Shown here: positions 35,633-43,979 of the stretch, in pieces
Layout: each line of letters opens with the position of its first letter
Position numbering within the stretch: the first letter of the stretch is position 1
NCBI GenBank assembly: GCA_965279165.1
Contig: OZ257140.1
Location: forward strand, 1,674,001 to 1,738,000
Length of the DNA stretch: 64,000 nt
Direction: 5' to 3'
Source: JBAYIE01 sp965279165
GTDB taxonomy: Bacteria; Bacteroidota; Bacteroidia; UKL13-3
The notes under the pieces: model-generated
The model's database searches: none
Told to the model about the DNA's origin: nothing
The model's input: only the letters and a program-made list of their open reading frames with translations
Position numbers and translations under genes: made by a program

Positions 35633-36222
35633 TAAGTGTTGAAGTGTTAAGGTGTTGAAGTTGGAGAGGTTGTTGTTTTGGGGTAATTGTCGTTTTAGAA
35701 GGCAAGAGGCAGAAGGCAGGAGGCAAGCGTTCGGTGCTTGTTTAATTTTTCTTATAAATGAAGATTGGTGATCAGTTGTCAGTTGAAGGATTCAGTTGTG
35801 TTTAAATTTGCTTTTCGAGTATAAGTAACTTTTTTGGCTTCATGCCAACGAGAAATTTTGTTTTAGAAATCTATGTAATCTGTGGCTATTTGAAGGGGTT
35901 AGTGATGAGGGGTTAGTGATTTGTGGGCCGTGAACCGTGAACCGTGAACTGTGAACCGTGATCTGTTTATGGCTTTATGCCAAACGTAAGCCCGTTTACA
36001 AAAATCTGTGTAATCAGTGGCAATATAAAGGGGTCAGTTATTAGGGGTCAGTGATTAGTTAACTGTGAACCATGAGCCGTGAACTGTGAACCGTGAACTG
36101 TGAACTGTAAACCGTGAACCGTGATCTGTGAACCGTTTTTGGCTTCATACCAACCATTAATATCACTTTAAAAATCTGTGGCACTCTTTCCGCTCGATGC
36201 ATTTAAAAAAGCACATGCATAA
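35633..36222. repeat. Intergenic repeat field D
   Basis: 590 bases without a gene. Begins with 'gaagtgttaaggtgttgaag' and a third copy of the 'ttggagaggt' segment (from 35661) of field B, followed by TTGGCTTCATGCCAA (near 35834), 'tttatgccaaacg' (near 35975), and a chain of 'gtgaaccgtgaactgtgaac' words (35925-36135). Confidence 0.75.
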
Positions 36223-36253
36223 AAAATCCGCAGCGTTAACAACTGCGGATTTT
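36223..36253 (-). terminator. Intrinsic terminator of the Xaa-Pro aminopeptidase gene
   Basis: AAAATCCGCAG (36223-36233) and CTGCGGATTTT (36243-36253) form a perfect 11-base stem around a 9-base loop, with an A/T tract on both sides. It lies 3 bases beyond the stop of the minus-strand gene and could also stop readthrough from the plus strand. Confidence 0.8.
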
Positions 36254-36256
36254 CAA

Positions 36257-37549
36257 TCAAGAATTCATTATTTCTTCGATGTGATCGGCTTCAATCGGAA
36301 CATGTTCCATTAAATCGATACAGCCGGTTTTGGTTATGAGCACTTCGTTTTCGAGACGAATACCAATACCTTCTGCCTGGATATAAATGCCGGGTTCGCA
36401 ACTAAATGCCATGTTTGGTTGCATGGGCTCGTAACGCATACCCACATCGTGTACATCAATCCCTAAAAAATGGGATGTGCCATGCATATAGTATTTTTTA
36501 AATGCCGGCCAGTTTGGATTTTGGTTTTTAATATCATCCATGGTGAGCAATTTCAAATCAACCAATTCTTTTTCCATTACAGAACAAACTTGTTGGTGAT
36601 AGTCCATTAACAATACACCCGGCTTCAATATTTTTTTAGCCTCTTTCATAACCCGCAACACGGCATTGTACACTTCTTTTTGACGCTTCGAAAATTTACC
36701 ATTCACCGGAAAAGTACGCGTCATATCACTTGCATAGTTGGCATAATCCGCACCGGTATCGAGCAACAGCAAATCGCCATCTTTACAGGTTGCTTTGTTA
36801 TCGATATAATGCAGGATACAACTGTTTTGACCGGAAGCAACAATCGGATGAAAGGAATGACCGGTAGCGCCATTGCGAATAAACTCATGGATAACCTCGG
36901 CTTCAACTTCATATTCTTTCACACCCGGCTTAACAAATTTTAGTACCCGATTAATCATTTTATCGGAACAGGAAATTGCCATTTTCATTATTTCCAATTC
37001 GATTTCTGATTTGATAGAACGTAACCGATGCAAAATCGGTGCAGCCCGTTCGAATTTATGCAATGGGAATTTGTTTCGCATTTCTTGTGCATAGGCATAA
37101 TCCTTGTAGGGTGCGTTGTTTCCAGCGCGATCGTTTTCGTTCAGGTTCAGGTAAATGTTTTCGGCCATGTTGATGGTTGCTTTCATCAACGAGTCGAACT
37201 CATCGTACCAATACACATGCGATACACCGGATACCTCCCGCGCTTCCTCGAAAGTATATTTATGTCCGTACCACACTTCTATGGTTTCGTTGCTGCGTTT
37301 AACAAATAACGCCTCACGGTATGAAGGTATCGGACAATCGGGAAACAGCACCAACATGCAATCTTCCTGATCGAGTCCGGTGAGGTAAAAGAGATCGGAA
37401 TTTTGTTTGAAATCAAAACTGGCATCACCGTTGCGCGGCATTTCGTCATTGCTGTTAAAAATGGCAATGGAGTTTGGTTTCATTTGTTTTTTGAATCGTT
37501 CACGATTCTGAATAAATAAATTTTTGTCTATGGTTTTATAACGTTTCAT
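36257..37549 (-). CDS. pepP: Xaa-Pro aminopeptidase (M24B)
   Basis: 430 residues. N-terminal AMP_N domain (about 1-155; FLFYLTGLDQED-type segment SDLFYLTGLDQEDCML), then the pita-bread M24 domain with dinuclear metal ligands D264 (LLLDTGAD), D275 (ASDMTRTF), H360 (HGTSHFLGIDVHD), E385 (EPGIY) and E400 (IRLENEV). Removes N-terminal residues preceding proline; cytoplasmic, Mn-dependent. All ligands are intact. Single gene with its own terminator hairpin directly downstream. Confidence 0.95.
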   Translation of the reverse strand: MKRYKTIDKNLFIQNRERFKKQMKPNSIAIFNSNDEMPRNGDASFDFKQNSDLFYLTGLDQEDCMLVLFPDCPIPSYREALFVKRSNETIEVWYGHKYTFEEAREVSGVSHVYWYDEFDSLMKATINMAENIYLNLNENDRAGNNAPYKDYAYAQEMRNKFPLHKFERAAPILHRLRSIKSEIELEIMKMAISCSDKMINRVLKFVKPGVKEYEVEAEVIHEFIRNGATGHSFHPIVASGQNSCILHYIDNKATCKDGDLLLLDTGADYANYASDMTRTFPVNGKFSKRQKEVYNAVLRVMKEAKKILKPGVLLMDYHQQVCSVMEKELVDLKLLTMDDIKNQNPNWPAFKKYYMHGTSHFLGIDVHDVGMRYEPMQPNMAFSCEPGIYIQAEGIGIRLENEVLITKTGCIDLMEHVPIEADHIEEIMNS

Positions 37550-37863
37550 GATATTTTATTTTTTCCCGCATCTGGTAACACCACATAAAAAAGCAGTGCT
37601 TAAATTAGGTTTGGGAGATACAACAATAATAAAGTTTACTTGGGTAAAGTCAATGGGGTGTTTGAATGCTTAGCTGGGTAAGCATCCGGGTGCATTTGCT
37701 GCGAAGAAAACAGATGACGAGTAAGAGGTCATTGGTACAAATATATGCTTTTTGGTGAAAATATGTCACATTACAAACACAGTCGACATTTTGTAAACTT
37801 GGTTTTTTTGGTAAATCATTATTGCTTCAAGTTGATACGAGACATTTAAATACAGATCAAGTG
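37550..37863. other. Gene-free 314-base interval
   Basis: AT-rich spacer between the aminopeptidase start and the serine protease stop. A TGCTTA...TAAGCA hairpin lies near 37668-37685. No open frame, tRNA fold or repeat family of the window is recognised. Confidence 0.5.
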
Positions 37864-39060
37864 TTAGTAAGAGTATTTATTAAGTGTATAAACATTAATA
37901 CCCACATCAATAATTGATTTAGCAAATGCATCAATAAAAGACCCATCTATTATTATAACTCCAACCTCTGAAAAGTCATTTGTGTTAAACTTTAACTTCT
38001 CCCTTTTTCTATTATTTGAAGGAAGCATTAAACTTGTTTCATAAAAACCATCTATTATATGGCTAGGATTACCATTTCTTATTTCTGTATATAATACATA
38101 AATTTTGTTATTTAAGTAATTCTTAGTATCAATACCTATAGTTAAAATCAGAATCAGATTAGAATGTTCTTCAACTAAAACTGAAGTAACTAACCAGTTA
38201 TTTTTATTACTTGCACTTATTGTGCCTGGGACTTTGGTTTCACTAGTGCTGAAATTTGTGGATTTTGTAATAATTCTATCGAATGATAACTTCTTTTTAA
38301 TACTTAAATCATTTTGACCAAAACGACAATTAGAAAGGTGGACAATTTGAGCTTCGTTTTTTGTATCTTCAAATTTACTTGAAGAGGAAACGGGCAAACT
38401 GTCTAATTCAGGGTAAATTAGTTTATCAATTGGTTGAAGATTATTTATTTCAGAAGCTGAAATAGCAAAGTTTAAATTTTGAGCATTTGAATAGGAGTAA
38501 GAAATTACGCCAATATATTTTCCTTCCATTGTTAACAAAGGACTTCCACTACTTCCTGATGATATGGGAACAGTAGTCTGAATAACTTGGCGAAGTTTGG
38601 AGTCAATTCTAAATGAAGAAATAATCCCATTAGAAACCGAAAAATTAAAATCCTTTGGATTTCCAATCACTAATACATCATCTCCAACTTTTGAAGGAAT
38701 AGTAGACCTTTTTATAAAATTAAACTTACTATTAGTAAACGCTATTTGAAACTTGACTAAATCTCTTTTCCTATCCCAAGAAATAATTTTTTTAAAGTTA
38801 AATATTTTGCCATTATAGCATACTATTCTTGCAGACTTAGCTCCTTGAATAACATGGTAATTTGTTATTGCAAGACCTCCTTCAGAAATGAAAAACCCTG
38901 TTCCTGTTTTGATTATTTGATTTTGCTCATCTAAAACTTCAACCTTGAAAACAGCTGATCTGTTTTTTATATAAACAGCGTTAATTTTGTTGTTTTGTCC
39001 AAACACAAATGGAGCTACAACAAAATATACTATCAGAGAAAAGCACAATTTCTTAAACAT
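37864..39060 (-). CDS. Secreted trypsin-like serine protease
   Basis: 398 residues. Signal peptide MFKKLCFSLIVYFVVAPFVFGQ. The protease domain (about 30-205) has the triad H69 (TNYHV), D100 (DRKRDLVKF) and S171 (SSGSSGSPL), in the style of DegP/HtrA-like trypsin-2 domains, but no PDZ domain follows. The C-terminal 180 residues are unrecognised and beta-rich. Probably periplasmic or secreted. More AT-rich than nearby housekeeping genes. A small frame of 90 residues precedes it by 7 bases and may belong to the same transcript. Confidence 0.87.
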   Translation of the reverse strand: MFKKLCFSLIVYFVVAPFVFGQNNKINAVYIKNRSAVFKVEVLDEQNQIIKTGTGFFISEGGLAITNYHVIQGAKSARIVCYNGKIFNFKKIISWDRKRDLVKFQIAFTNSKFNFIKRSTIPSKVGDDVLVIGNPKDFNFSVSNGIISSFRIDSKLRQVIQTTVPISSGSSGSPLLTMEGKYIGVISYSYSNAQNLNFAISASEINNLQPIDKLIYPELDSLPVSSSSKFEDTKNEAQIVHLSNCRFGQNDLSIKKKLSFDRIITKSTNFSTSETKVPGTISASNKNNWLVTSVLVEEHSNLILILTIGIDTKNYLNNKIYVLYTEIRNGNPSHIIDGFYETSLMLPSNNRKREKLKFNTNDFSEVGVIIIDGSFIDAFAKSIIDVGINVYTLNKYSY

Positions 39061-39067
39061 GTTTTCA

Positions 39068-39340
39068 TTAAATAAGTTCGTTGATATTAATTTTATTTGG
39101 AATAATGGAATAAAAAATTCTATCCTTAATTCTATACCCTGTTTTGCCTATAATTGTATAGCAATCTGGAATTAGTGGTGTATTGTAGTCACTTTCTGAA
39201 TTAAACATATTCAAAAACAAATATTTTTTACGAATCGATTCTAAATAATTAAAACTTTCCTCGGTAATTAAATAAACAGTATTTAATTTTTGGTTTGACC
39301 AAAATATTAAAAAGTCATTGGGGTATTCTAATTCATGCAT
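39068..39340 (-). CDS. Small hypothetical protein
   Basis: 90 residues (MHELEYPNDFLIFWSNQKL...), no signal peptide, no family recognised. The composition is rich in Ile, Asn and Tyr, like the protease gene that starts 7 bases after its stop, and there is no competing gene. It contains a possible beta-hairpin (DCYTIIGKTGYRIKDRIFYS). I accept it mainly because of spacing and codon character. Confidence 0.45.
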   Translation of the reverse strand: MHELEYPNDFLIFWSNQKLNTVYLITEESFNYLESIRKKYLFLNMFNSESDYNTPLIPDCYTIIGKTGYRIKDRIFYSIIPNKININELI

Positions 39341-39402
39341 AACGATAATAATTATTCTCTTATGGACACATATATCAAAAATAATTTATTTAAACAATGT
39401 GT

Positions 39403-40407
39403 TCAACTAAAATCGTTTTCAGTAGCAAACACCGAATAATGTTCGGCTATTTCATCAAGTATAGCATGTAGTTCAGCCAAAGTATCAGCTGTTACCAGGC
39501 GGTTGCGGAATGGTTTGAAATGATCCATGCCTTTAAAATAATGGGTATAATGGCGACGCATTTCGAGTACCCCAATTACATCTCCTTTCCAGGAAACCGA
39601 ATGGTTGAGGTGGGTTCGGCAAACCTGAATTCTGTCTTCGAGCGTTGGAACAGCAAGATGTTGTCCCGTAGCCATAAAATGTTTGATCTCGTTAAAAATC
39701 CAGGGATAACCGATAGCCGCGCGACCAATCATGATTCCATCCACACCAAAACGGTTTTTATAATCCACTGCTTTTTCGGGCGAATCGATATCGCCGTTTC
39801 CAAAAATTGGTATTTTTAATCGTTGGTTATTTTTTACTTTAGCAATCAACGACCAATCCGCATCTCCCTTGTACAGTTGTGCACGGGTTCGACCATGAAT
39901 GGTAAGTGCTTTTATGCCAACATCAAATAAGCGTTCAGCCACTTCTTCAATATTTCTTGAGTTATCATCCCAGCCGAGGCGGGTTTTTACGGTTACGGGT
40001 AGTTTGGTAGATTTAACTACTGCATCGGTAATGCGAACCATTTGTGGTAGGTCCTTTAATATCCCCGCACCGGCACCTTTGCAAACCACTTTTTTAACCG
40101 GACAGCCAAAATTGATATCCAGTAAATCGGGGTTGGTAACATCGACGATGGCAGCTGCCATGGCCATCGACTCTTCATCGCCACCAAAAATTTGGATACC
40201 AATAGGGCGCTCATAATCGAATATTTCGAGCTTTTTACGGCTTTTGATGGCATCGCGGATTAATCCTTCGGAAGAAATAAATTCGGTATACATCAAATCG
40301 GCGCCATTGGCCTTGCACACAGCACGAAAGGGCGGATCGCTCACATCTTCCATGGGGGCAAGCAACAAAGGAAATGCTCCTAATTCTATATTTCCAATCT
40401 TTACCAT
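39403..40407 (-). CDS. dusB: tRNA-dihydrouridine synthase (DusB type)
   Basis: 334 residues. TIM-barrel Dus signature: LLLAPMEDVSDPPFR, MYTEFISSEGLI, INFGCPVKKVVCKGAGAG with the catalytic Cys in CKGAG, VKTRLGWDD, LTIHGRTRAQLYKG, GNGDI and GIMIGRAAIG. It reduces uridines in tRNA D-loops with FMN and NADPH. The divergent CPBP gene starts 24 bases away, so both promoters share this short region. Full length and intact. Confidence 0.95.
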   Translation of the reverse strand: MVKIGNIELGAFPLLLAPMEDVSDPPFRAVCKANGADLMYTEFISSEGLIRDAIKSRKKLEIFDYERPIGIQIFGGDEESMAMAAAIVDVTNPDLLDINFGCPVKKVVCKGAGAGILKDLPQMVRITDAVVKSTKLPVTVKTRLGWDDNSRNIEEVAERLFDVGIKALTIHGRTRAQLYKGDADWSLIAKVKNNQRLKIPIFGNGDIDSPEKAVDYKNRFGVDGIMIGRAAIGYPWIFNEIKHFMATGQHLAVPTLEDRIQVCRTHLNHSVSWKGDVIGVLEMRRHYTHYFKGMDHFKPFRNRLVTADTLAELHAILDEIAEHYSVFATENDFS

Positions 40408-40431
40408 TATTTTCGCTGCAAATCTACGTAA

Positions 40432-41373
40432 ATGTCCGAAAACACCTTACAACCCTTTCAACCCGTATTGTTTTTTGTTTCCAAAGTTTTTATTCTGATT
40501 GGAATGGTTTTGGTGTTCACCTTTGGTTTTATGGGTATCGGCATGGTTTTGTCGAAGTATATTTTTGAGGTGGATATCATTAGCAACCCTGGTTTGCTCA
40601 ACGATTACGAAACCAATCCGTATGTATTAAAGAGCCTGAAACTTATTCAATCCTTTAACATGATTGGGGGATTTTTGCTTCCTGCCTTTTTGTTTTCAAA
40701 GGCATTGCAACAGCAACCCGACAGGTTTATCGGGTATGTGTTTAAACCGGATTATCGGTTTGTGTTGATCGCTTTGGGAATAATGTTGGTGTCGACCCCT
40801 TTGATTTCGGCACTGATAGAATGGAATGAAGCATACACTTTTCCGGCATCGATGGCAAGTATGGAACAGAAATTTAAAGCGACACAAGCCGAAGCGGAGA
40901 ATCTAACCAAAGCTTTTGTAGCAACCGACAATATAGGCGGATTGCTGCTTAATATGGTAGTAGTAGCTTTGTTGCCGGCAATTTGTGAGGAGTTTTTATT
41001 CAGAGGAGCCCTGATGCGTTTTTTAATGATGTGTATGAAAAACAAACACCTTGTTGTTGTTCTTACCGCTATGGTTTTTTCGGTTATGCATGGTGAGTTT
41101 TATGGTTTGTTACCGCGTTTTATGTTGGGTGTTTTTCTGGGTTATATTACCTGGTTTAGTGGAAGTATCTGGCCGGCAGTAGCGGCTCATTTTTTAAACA
41201 ACGGACTGGCTTTACTGGCCATTTATTTTAAATGGGATAGCAGCGGTATTGCGGTGTTTGATTCATCTTATTCCTTTTCGATGATTTGGGTAGTGTTGAG
41301 CGCATTGACAACTTTCGGTTTGGTAATTTTGTTAAAAGTAAAAGGCAATCAAAGCATACAAGCAGATGAATAA
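40432..41373 (+). CDS. CPBP-family intramembrane metalloprotease
   Basis: 313 residues with about eight hydrophobic segments. The Abi/CAAX-protease motifs are present: CEEFLFRGALMR (E-E-x-x-x-R), MHGEFYGLLPR (second motif His) and AHFLNNG (third motif His). Such enzymes cleave within the membrane or act in bacteriocin self-protection. It begins a probable four-gene plus-strand operon: it overlaps the DUF2007 gene by 8 bases, which overlaps cdsA by 4, with the SRPBCC gene 6 bases later. Confidence 0.9.
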   Translation: MSENTLQPFQPVLFFVSKVFILIGMVLVFTFGFMGIGMVLSKYIFEVDIISNPGLLNDYETNPYVLKSLKLIQSFNMIGGFLLPAFLFSKALQQQPDRFIGYVFKPDYRFVLIALGIMLVSTPLISALIEWNEAYTFPASMASMEQKFKATQAEAENLTKAFVATDNIGGLLLNMVVVALLPAICEEFLFRGALMRFLMMCMKNKHLVVVLTAMVFSVMHGEFYGLLPRFMLGVFLGYITWFSGSIWPAVAAHFLNNGLALLAIYFKWDSSGIAVFDSSYSFSMIWVVLSALTTFGLVILLKVKGNQSIQADE

Positions 41374-41569
41374 GGATTGGGTTAAGGTATACGAATCGGG
41401 CAATACTGTTTCGTCGCAAATAGTACTTGCAATGTTACTTGAAAACGAAATTGAAGCAGTTGAAATAAATAAGATTGACAGTTCATATACGGTTTTTGGA
41501 ACCGCACAGATATATTGCAAACCGGAACAGGCAATGCTGGCAACACATTTAATTAATACACAAGAATGA
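41366..41569 (+). CDS. DUF2007 family small protein
   Basis: 67 residues: WVKVYESGNTVSSQIVLAMLLENEIEAVEI then GTAQIYCKPEQAMLA (given in part: LLENEIEAVEINKID). This is the DUF2007 'putative signal transducing' fold, a short ferredoxin-like domain. Overlaps its neighbours on both sides (8 bases with the protease, 4 with cdsA), so it is translated within this operon. Function unknown. Confidence 0.85.
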   Translation: MNKDWVKVYESGNTVSSQIVLAMLLENEIEAVEINKIDSSYTVFGTAQIYCKPEQAMLATHLINTQE

Positions 41570-42387
41570 AAAGCAATTTTGTACAACGAACCATTACCGG
41601 AGGCTTGTATGTAGCCACGGTAGTTGCAGCCGCACTATTTCACCAGGTTGGTTTTTTCTTGTTGCTTTTTGTTGCCAATTATTTATGTCTATTCGAATTT
41701 TATGATCTTGTATTACCCGACAAAAGCAAGTTGGAAAAATATTTAGGTATAGGCGCCGGTACCATTATTTTGATGATGTTTCAATTGATCTTTTCTGCCG
41801 ACTTGTCTATCACCTGGTATTATCATATCATCCCTGTCTTTCTTTTGCTTTTTATTATCAAGCTATTCGAGAAATCAAACAATGAATTTACCACACTTGC
41901 TTTTCAAGTATTGGGAATTGTATACATCACTTTGCCATTTGTAATGCTCGGCAAACTTGGTTTTTTTGGAAGCGTTTATTTTGATGGAGGATTGCCATTG
42001 GGTTTTTTCATTTTGCTATGGACAAGCGATACCGGAGCCTATTTAGCCGGCCGACAATTTGGGAAAACAAAATTGTTTGAGCGTATCTCACCAAAGAAAA
42101 CGATGGAAGGATTTTTGGGCGGTTTGATCTTGGTTTTTGCAGTAGCTTATTCGTTTTCGTATTTCGATTTGTTTGATGCAATCGACAAAAAGGACTGGTT
42201 GGTTGTGGGCTTGCTTGTGGTGGTGTTCGGTACCTTTGGAGATTTATTTGAATCGTTACTGAAGCGGAATTTAAAGATAAAAGATTCGGGGACAATATTA
42301 CCGGGCCATGGTGGTGTATTGGATCGTTTCGACGGTTTGTTTTTAGCAGTTCCTGCTGTGTTTTTTTATTTATTGCTTACCAATTAA
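41566..42387 (+). CDS. cdsA: Phosphatidate cytidylyltransferase
   Basis: 273 residues, polytopic. The CTP-transferase signature near the C-terminus reads SLLKRNLKIKDSG followed by LPGHGGVLDRFDG, and PKKTMEGFLGG precedes it. Makes CDP-diacylglycerol from phosphatidate and CTP in the inner membrane, the branch point of phospholipid synthesis. Part of the CPBP-DUF2007-cdsA-SRPBCC operon. In Bacteroidota cdsA is often linked to a phosphatidylserine decarboxylase or to ftsH; here the partner is an SRPBCC protein. Confidence 0.95.
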   Translation: MKSNFVQRTITGGLYVATVVAAALFHQVGFFLLLFVANYLCLFEFYDLVLPDKSKLEKYLGIGAGTIILMMFQLIFSADLSITWYYHIIPVFLLLFIIKLFEKSNNEFTTLAFQVLGIVYITLPFVMLGKLGFFGSVYFDGGLPLGFFILLWTSDTGAYLAGRQFGKTKLFERISPKKTMEGFLGGLILVFAVAYSFSYFDLFDAIDKKDWLVVGLLVVVFGTFGDLFESLLKRNLKIKDSGTILPGHGGVLDRFDGLFLAVPAVFFYLLLTN

Positions 42388-42393
42388 GTTTAT

Positions 42394-42918
42394 ATGAAGT
42401 TATTTAAGGTGTTCTTTTCCTTTTTTATTATCGCGCTCGTAATTTTTATTGTTTCACGTTTTTTCCCCCATTCTTATAAGGTAGAAAGAAGTATTGTAAT
42501 CCATAAGCCGGTGGATACGGTTTACGCTTTTATGCAGGATTTTCGCAACTGGGAAAAATGGAGTTTATGGAACAAAGAAACCGATAGTTCGCTGGTTTAT
42601 TTTTATGGTAAAGAAAGTAAGGGAGTAAACGGCAGACAATATTTTTATGGTAATCTACTGGGGAATGGCAGGTTTAAATTCGACACTTGTGTTGTAAACA
42701 AAAAACTAGCTTACGACCTGTTTATGCACGCCGGTGAAGTGAAAGCAAAAGGAACATTTATTTTTAAAGGCGATGAAAACACAACTACCTTAATATGGTT
42801 GGATTCTGGAGATGTTGGCAATAATCCACTGTATCGATTTATGATTCCTTCAAAAATTTCTTCTACTGAGAAAACATTTGATGATGGACTTGGAAGAATA
42901 AAGAGGATGGTTGAGTGA
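42394..42918 (+). CDS. Membrane-anchored SRPBCC (START-like) protein
   Basis: 174 residues. One N-terminal membrane segment (LFKVFFSFFIIALVIFIVS), then an SRPBCC domain beginning VERSIVIHKPVDTVYAFMQD and NWEKWSLWNKE, the hallmark of polyketide-cyclase/START-like lipid-binding folds. Last gene of the cdsA operon. By context it may bind a lipid, but no ligand can be inferred from sequence. Its stop is followed by a REP-like element. Confidence 0.85.
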   Translation: MKLFKVFFSFFIIALVIFIVSRFFPHSYKVERSIVIHKPVDTVYAFMQDFRNWEKWSLWNKETDSSLVYFYGKESKGVNGRQYFYGNLLGNGRFKFDTCVVNKKLAYDLFMHAGEVKAKGTFIFKGDENTTTLIWLDSGDVGNNPLYRFMIPSKISSTEKTFDDGLGRIKRMVE

Positions 42919-42928
42919 ATTGATTTTG

Positions 42929-43024
42929 AATGATTGGATGTTGATGAGCGGTACGCGAATCAATCCCGCACGATAAAAACAAGGAGGCACGACATCGTTT
43001 TTACATGCGGGGATTGGATGTTGG
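42929..43024 (+). repeat. REP-like hairpin element, copy 2
   Basis: Plus-strand copy of the element at 27441-27535 (inverted). Stem parts AATCCCGC / GCGGGGATT and ATAAAAAC / GTTTTTAC flank a loop with 'aaggaggcacgac'. It begins 10 bases after the SRPBCC stop and could also act as a transcription-end structure. Confidence 0.6.
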
Positions 43025-43444
43025 ATGATTTGGGCAAAGATTGTTCACGGTTGACGGCTCACTAATTATTGTCCCCTCTCCCTAACCCCTAACCCCTCAT
43101 CCCTAACCCCTCATCACTAATCACTTTAATAGCCACAGATTTTTAAAACAAAACTTCCCGTTGGCATAAACCACTTCAACACCTCAACACTTCTTCTCCT
43201 TAAACCGCAAAGATCGCAAAGCAATTCTGCTGTTTTTAAGAACGCAAAGTTTTGCAAAAGGGCTCACGGTTGACATGAAGCCAAGAAGTTAGCACCTAGT
43301 AAAAAAACAAAGTTAGTTACCCGACCACTTCAACACTTCAACACCTCAACACTTCAACACATCCTCTCATATCTCATATCTCATATCTCATAACTCATAA
43401 CTTATATCTTATATCTTATATCTAAAAATCCTACATTCGAATCA
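43025..43444. repeat. Intergenic repeat field E
   Basis: 420 bases without a gene: 'cccctaacccctcatccc' words, 'gccacagatttttaaaac', a TTGGCATAAACC half-hairpin, 'aaccgcaaagatcgcaaag', 'cttcaacacctcaacactt' chains, and at the end 'ctcatatctcataactcataac' running almost to the GTG start at 43445. Confidence 0.75.
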
Positions 43445-43963
43445 GTGAAAAAGGCACCAAAAACACATACTTCTGTCTTAGGAAAATTCGATAGCAACCT
43501 TTGGTATTTCCATATTCCCGTTCCGGCTGCTGTTGCTTCGGTTTATATTGATGGCAATAACCGCCGTGTGGTTTGCACCTTACAAAACATAGAATCGTTT
43601 CAATGTGCCTTAATGCCGGATGGCAAGGGGGATTTCTTCATCAATATCAATAAAAAAATACGCGATAAACTAAAGTTAAAAGAAGGTGATTCCGTAACCT
43701 ATTCCCTCGAAAAAGACCAAAGCGAATTTGGTTTACCGGTACCCGAAGAAATGGCCGAATTATTAAAGTTGGATATCGAAGGAAGGGATTTATTTTATGC
43801 GCTTACTCCCGGAAAACAACGAACCTTATTGTATCTTGCTGCTTCACCTAAAAGCAGCGATATACGTATTCGCAAATCGATTTGCATACTCGACCATATC
43901 AAGGCTACCAAGGGTAAAATAAATTACCGCCAACTCAATGAATTGTTTAAAAATTCGAAATAA
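43445..43963 (+). CDS. YdeI/OmpD-associated family protein (DUF1905 + YdeI)
   Basis: 172 residues from a GTG start (no suitable ATG; KKAPKTHTSVLGKFDSNLW). N-terminal DUF1905 barrel (about 10-95: YFHIPVPAAVA, VCTLQNIESFQCALMPDG, GDFFININKKIRDKL, GDSVTYSLEKD), then the helical YdeI-type C-terminus (PEEMAELL, TPGKQRTLLYLAASPKS). Homologues are linked to bacteriocin or antimicrobial-peptide tolerance, but the mechanism is unknown. Sixteen bases before the exonuclease-GIY-YIG gene, so probably one unit. Confidence 0.85.
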   Translation: MKKAPKTHTSVLGKFDSNLWYFHIPVPAAVASVYIDGNNRRVVCTLQNIESFQCALMPDGKGDFFININKKIRDKLKLKEGDSVTYSLEKDQSEFGLPVPEEMAELLKLDIEGRDLFYALTPGKQRTLLYLAASPKSSDIRIRKSICILDHIKATKGKINYRQLNELFKNSK

Positions 43964-43979
43964 CTTCCCGCTAAATTAA

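Noticed and set aside
37668..37685. Hairpin that could be part of a tRNA
   Set aside because: No T-loop GTTCGA-type sequence, acceptor stem or CCA-side pairing around it.
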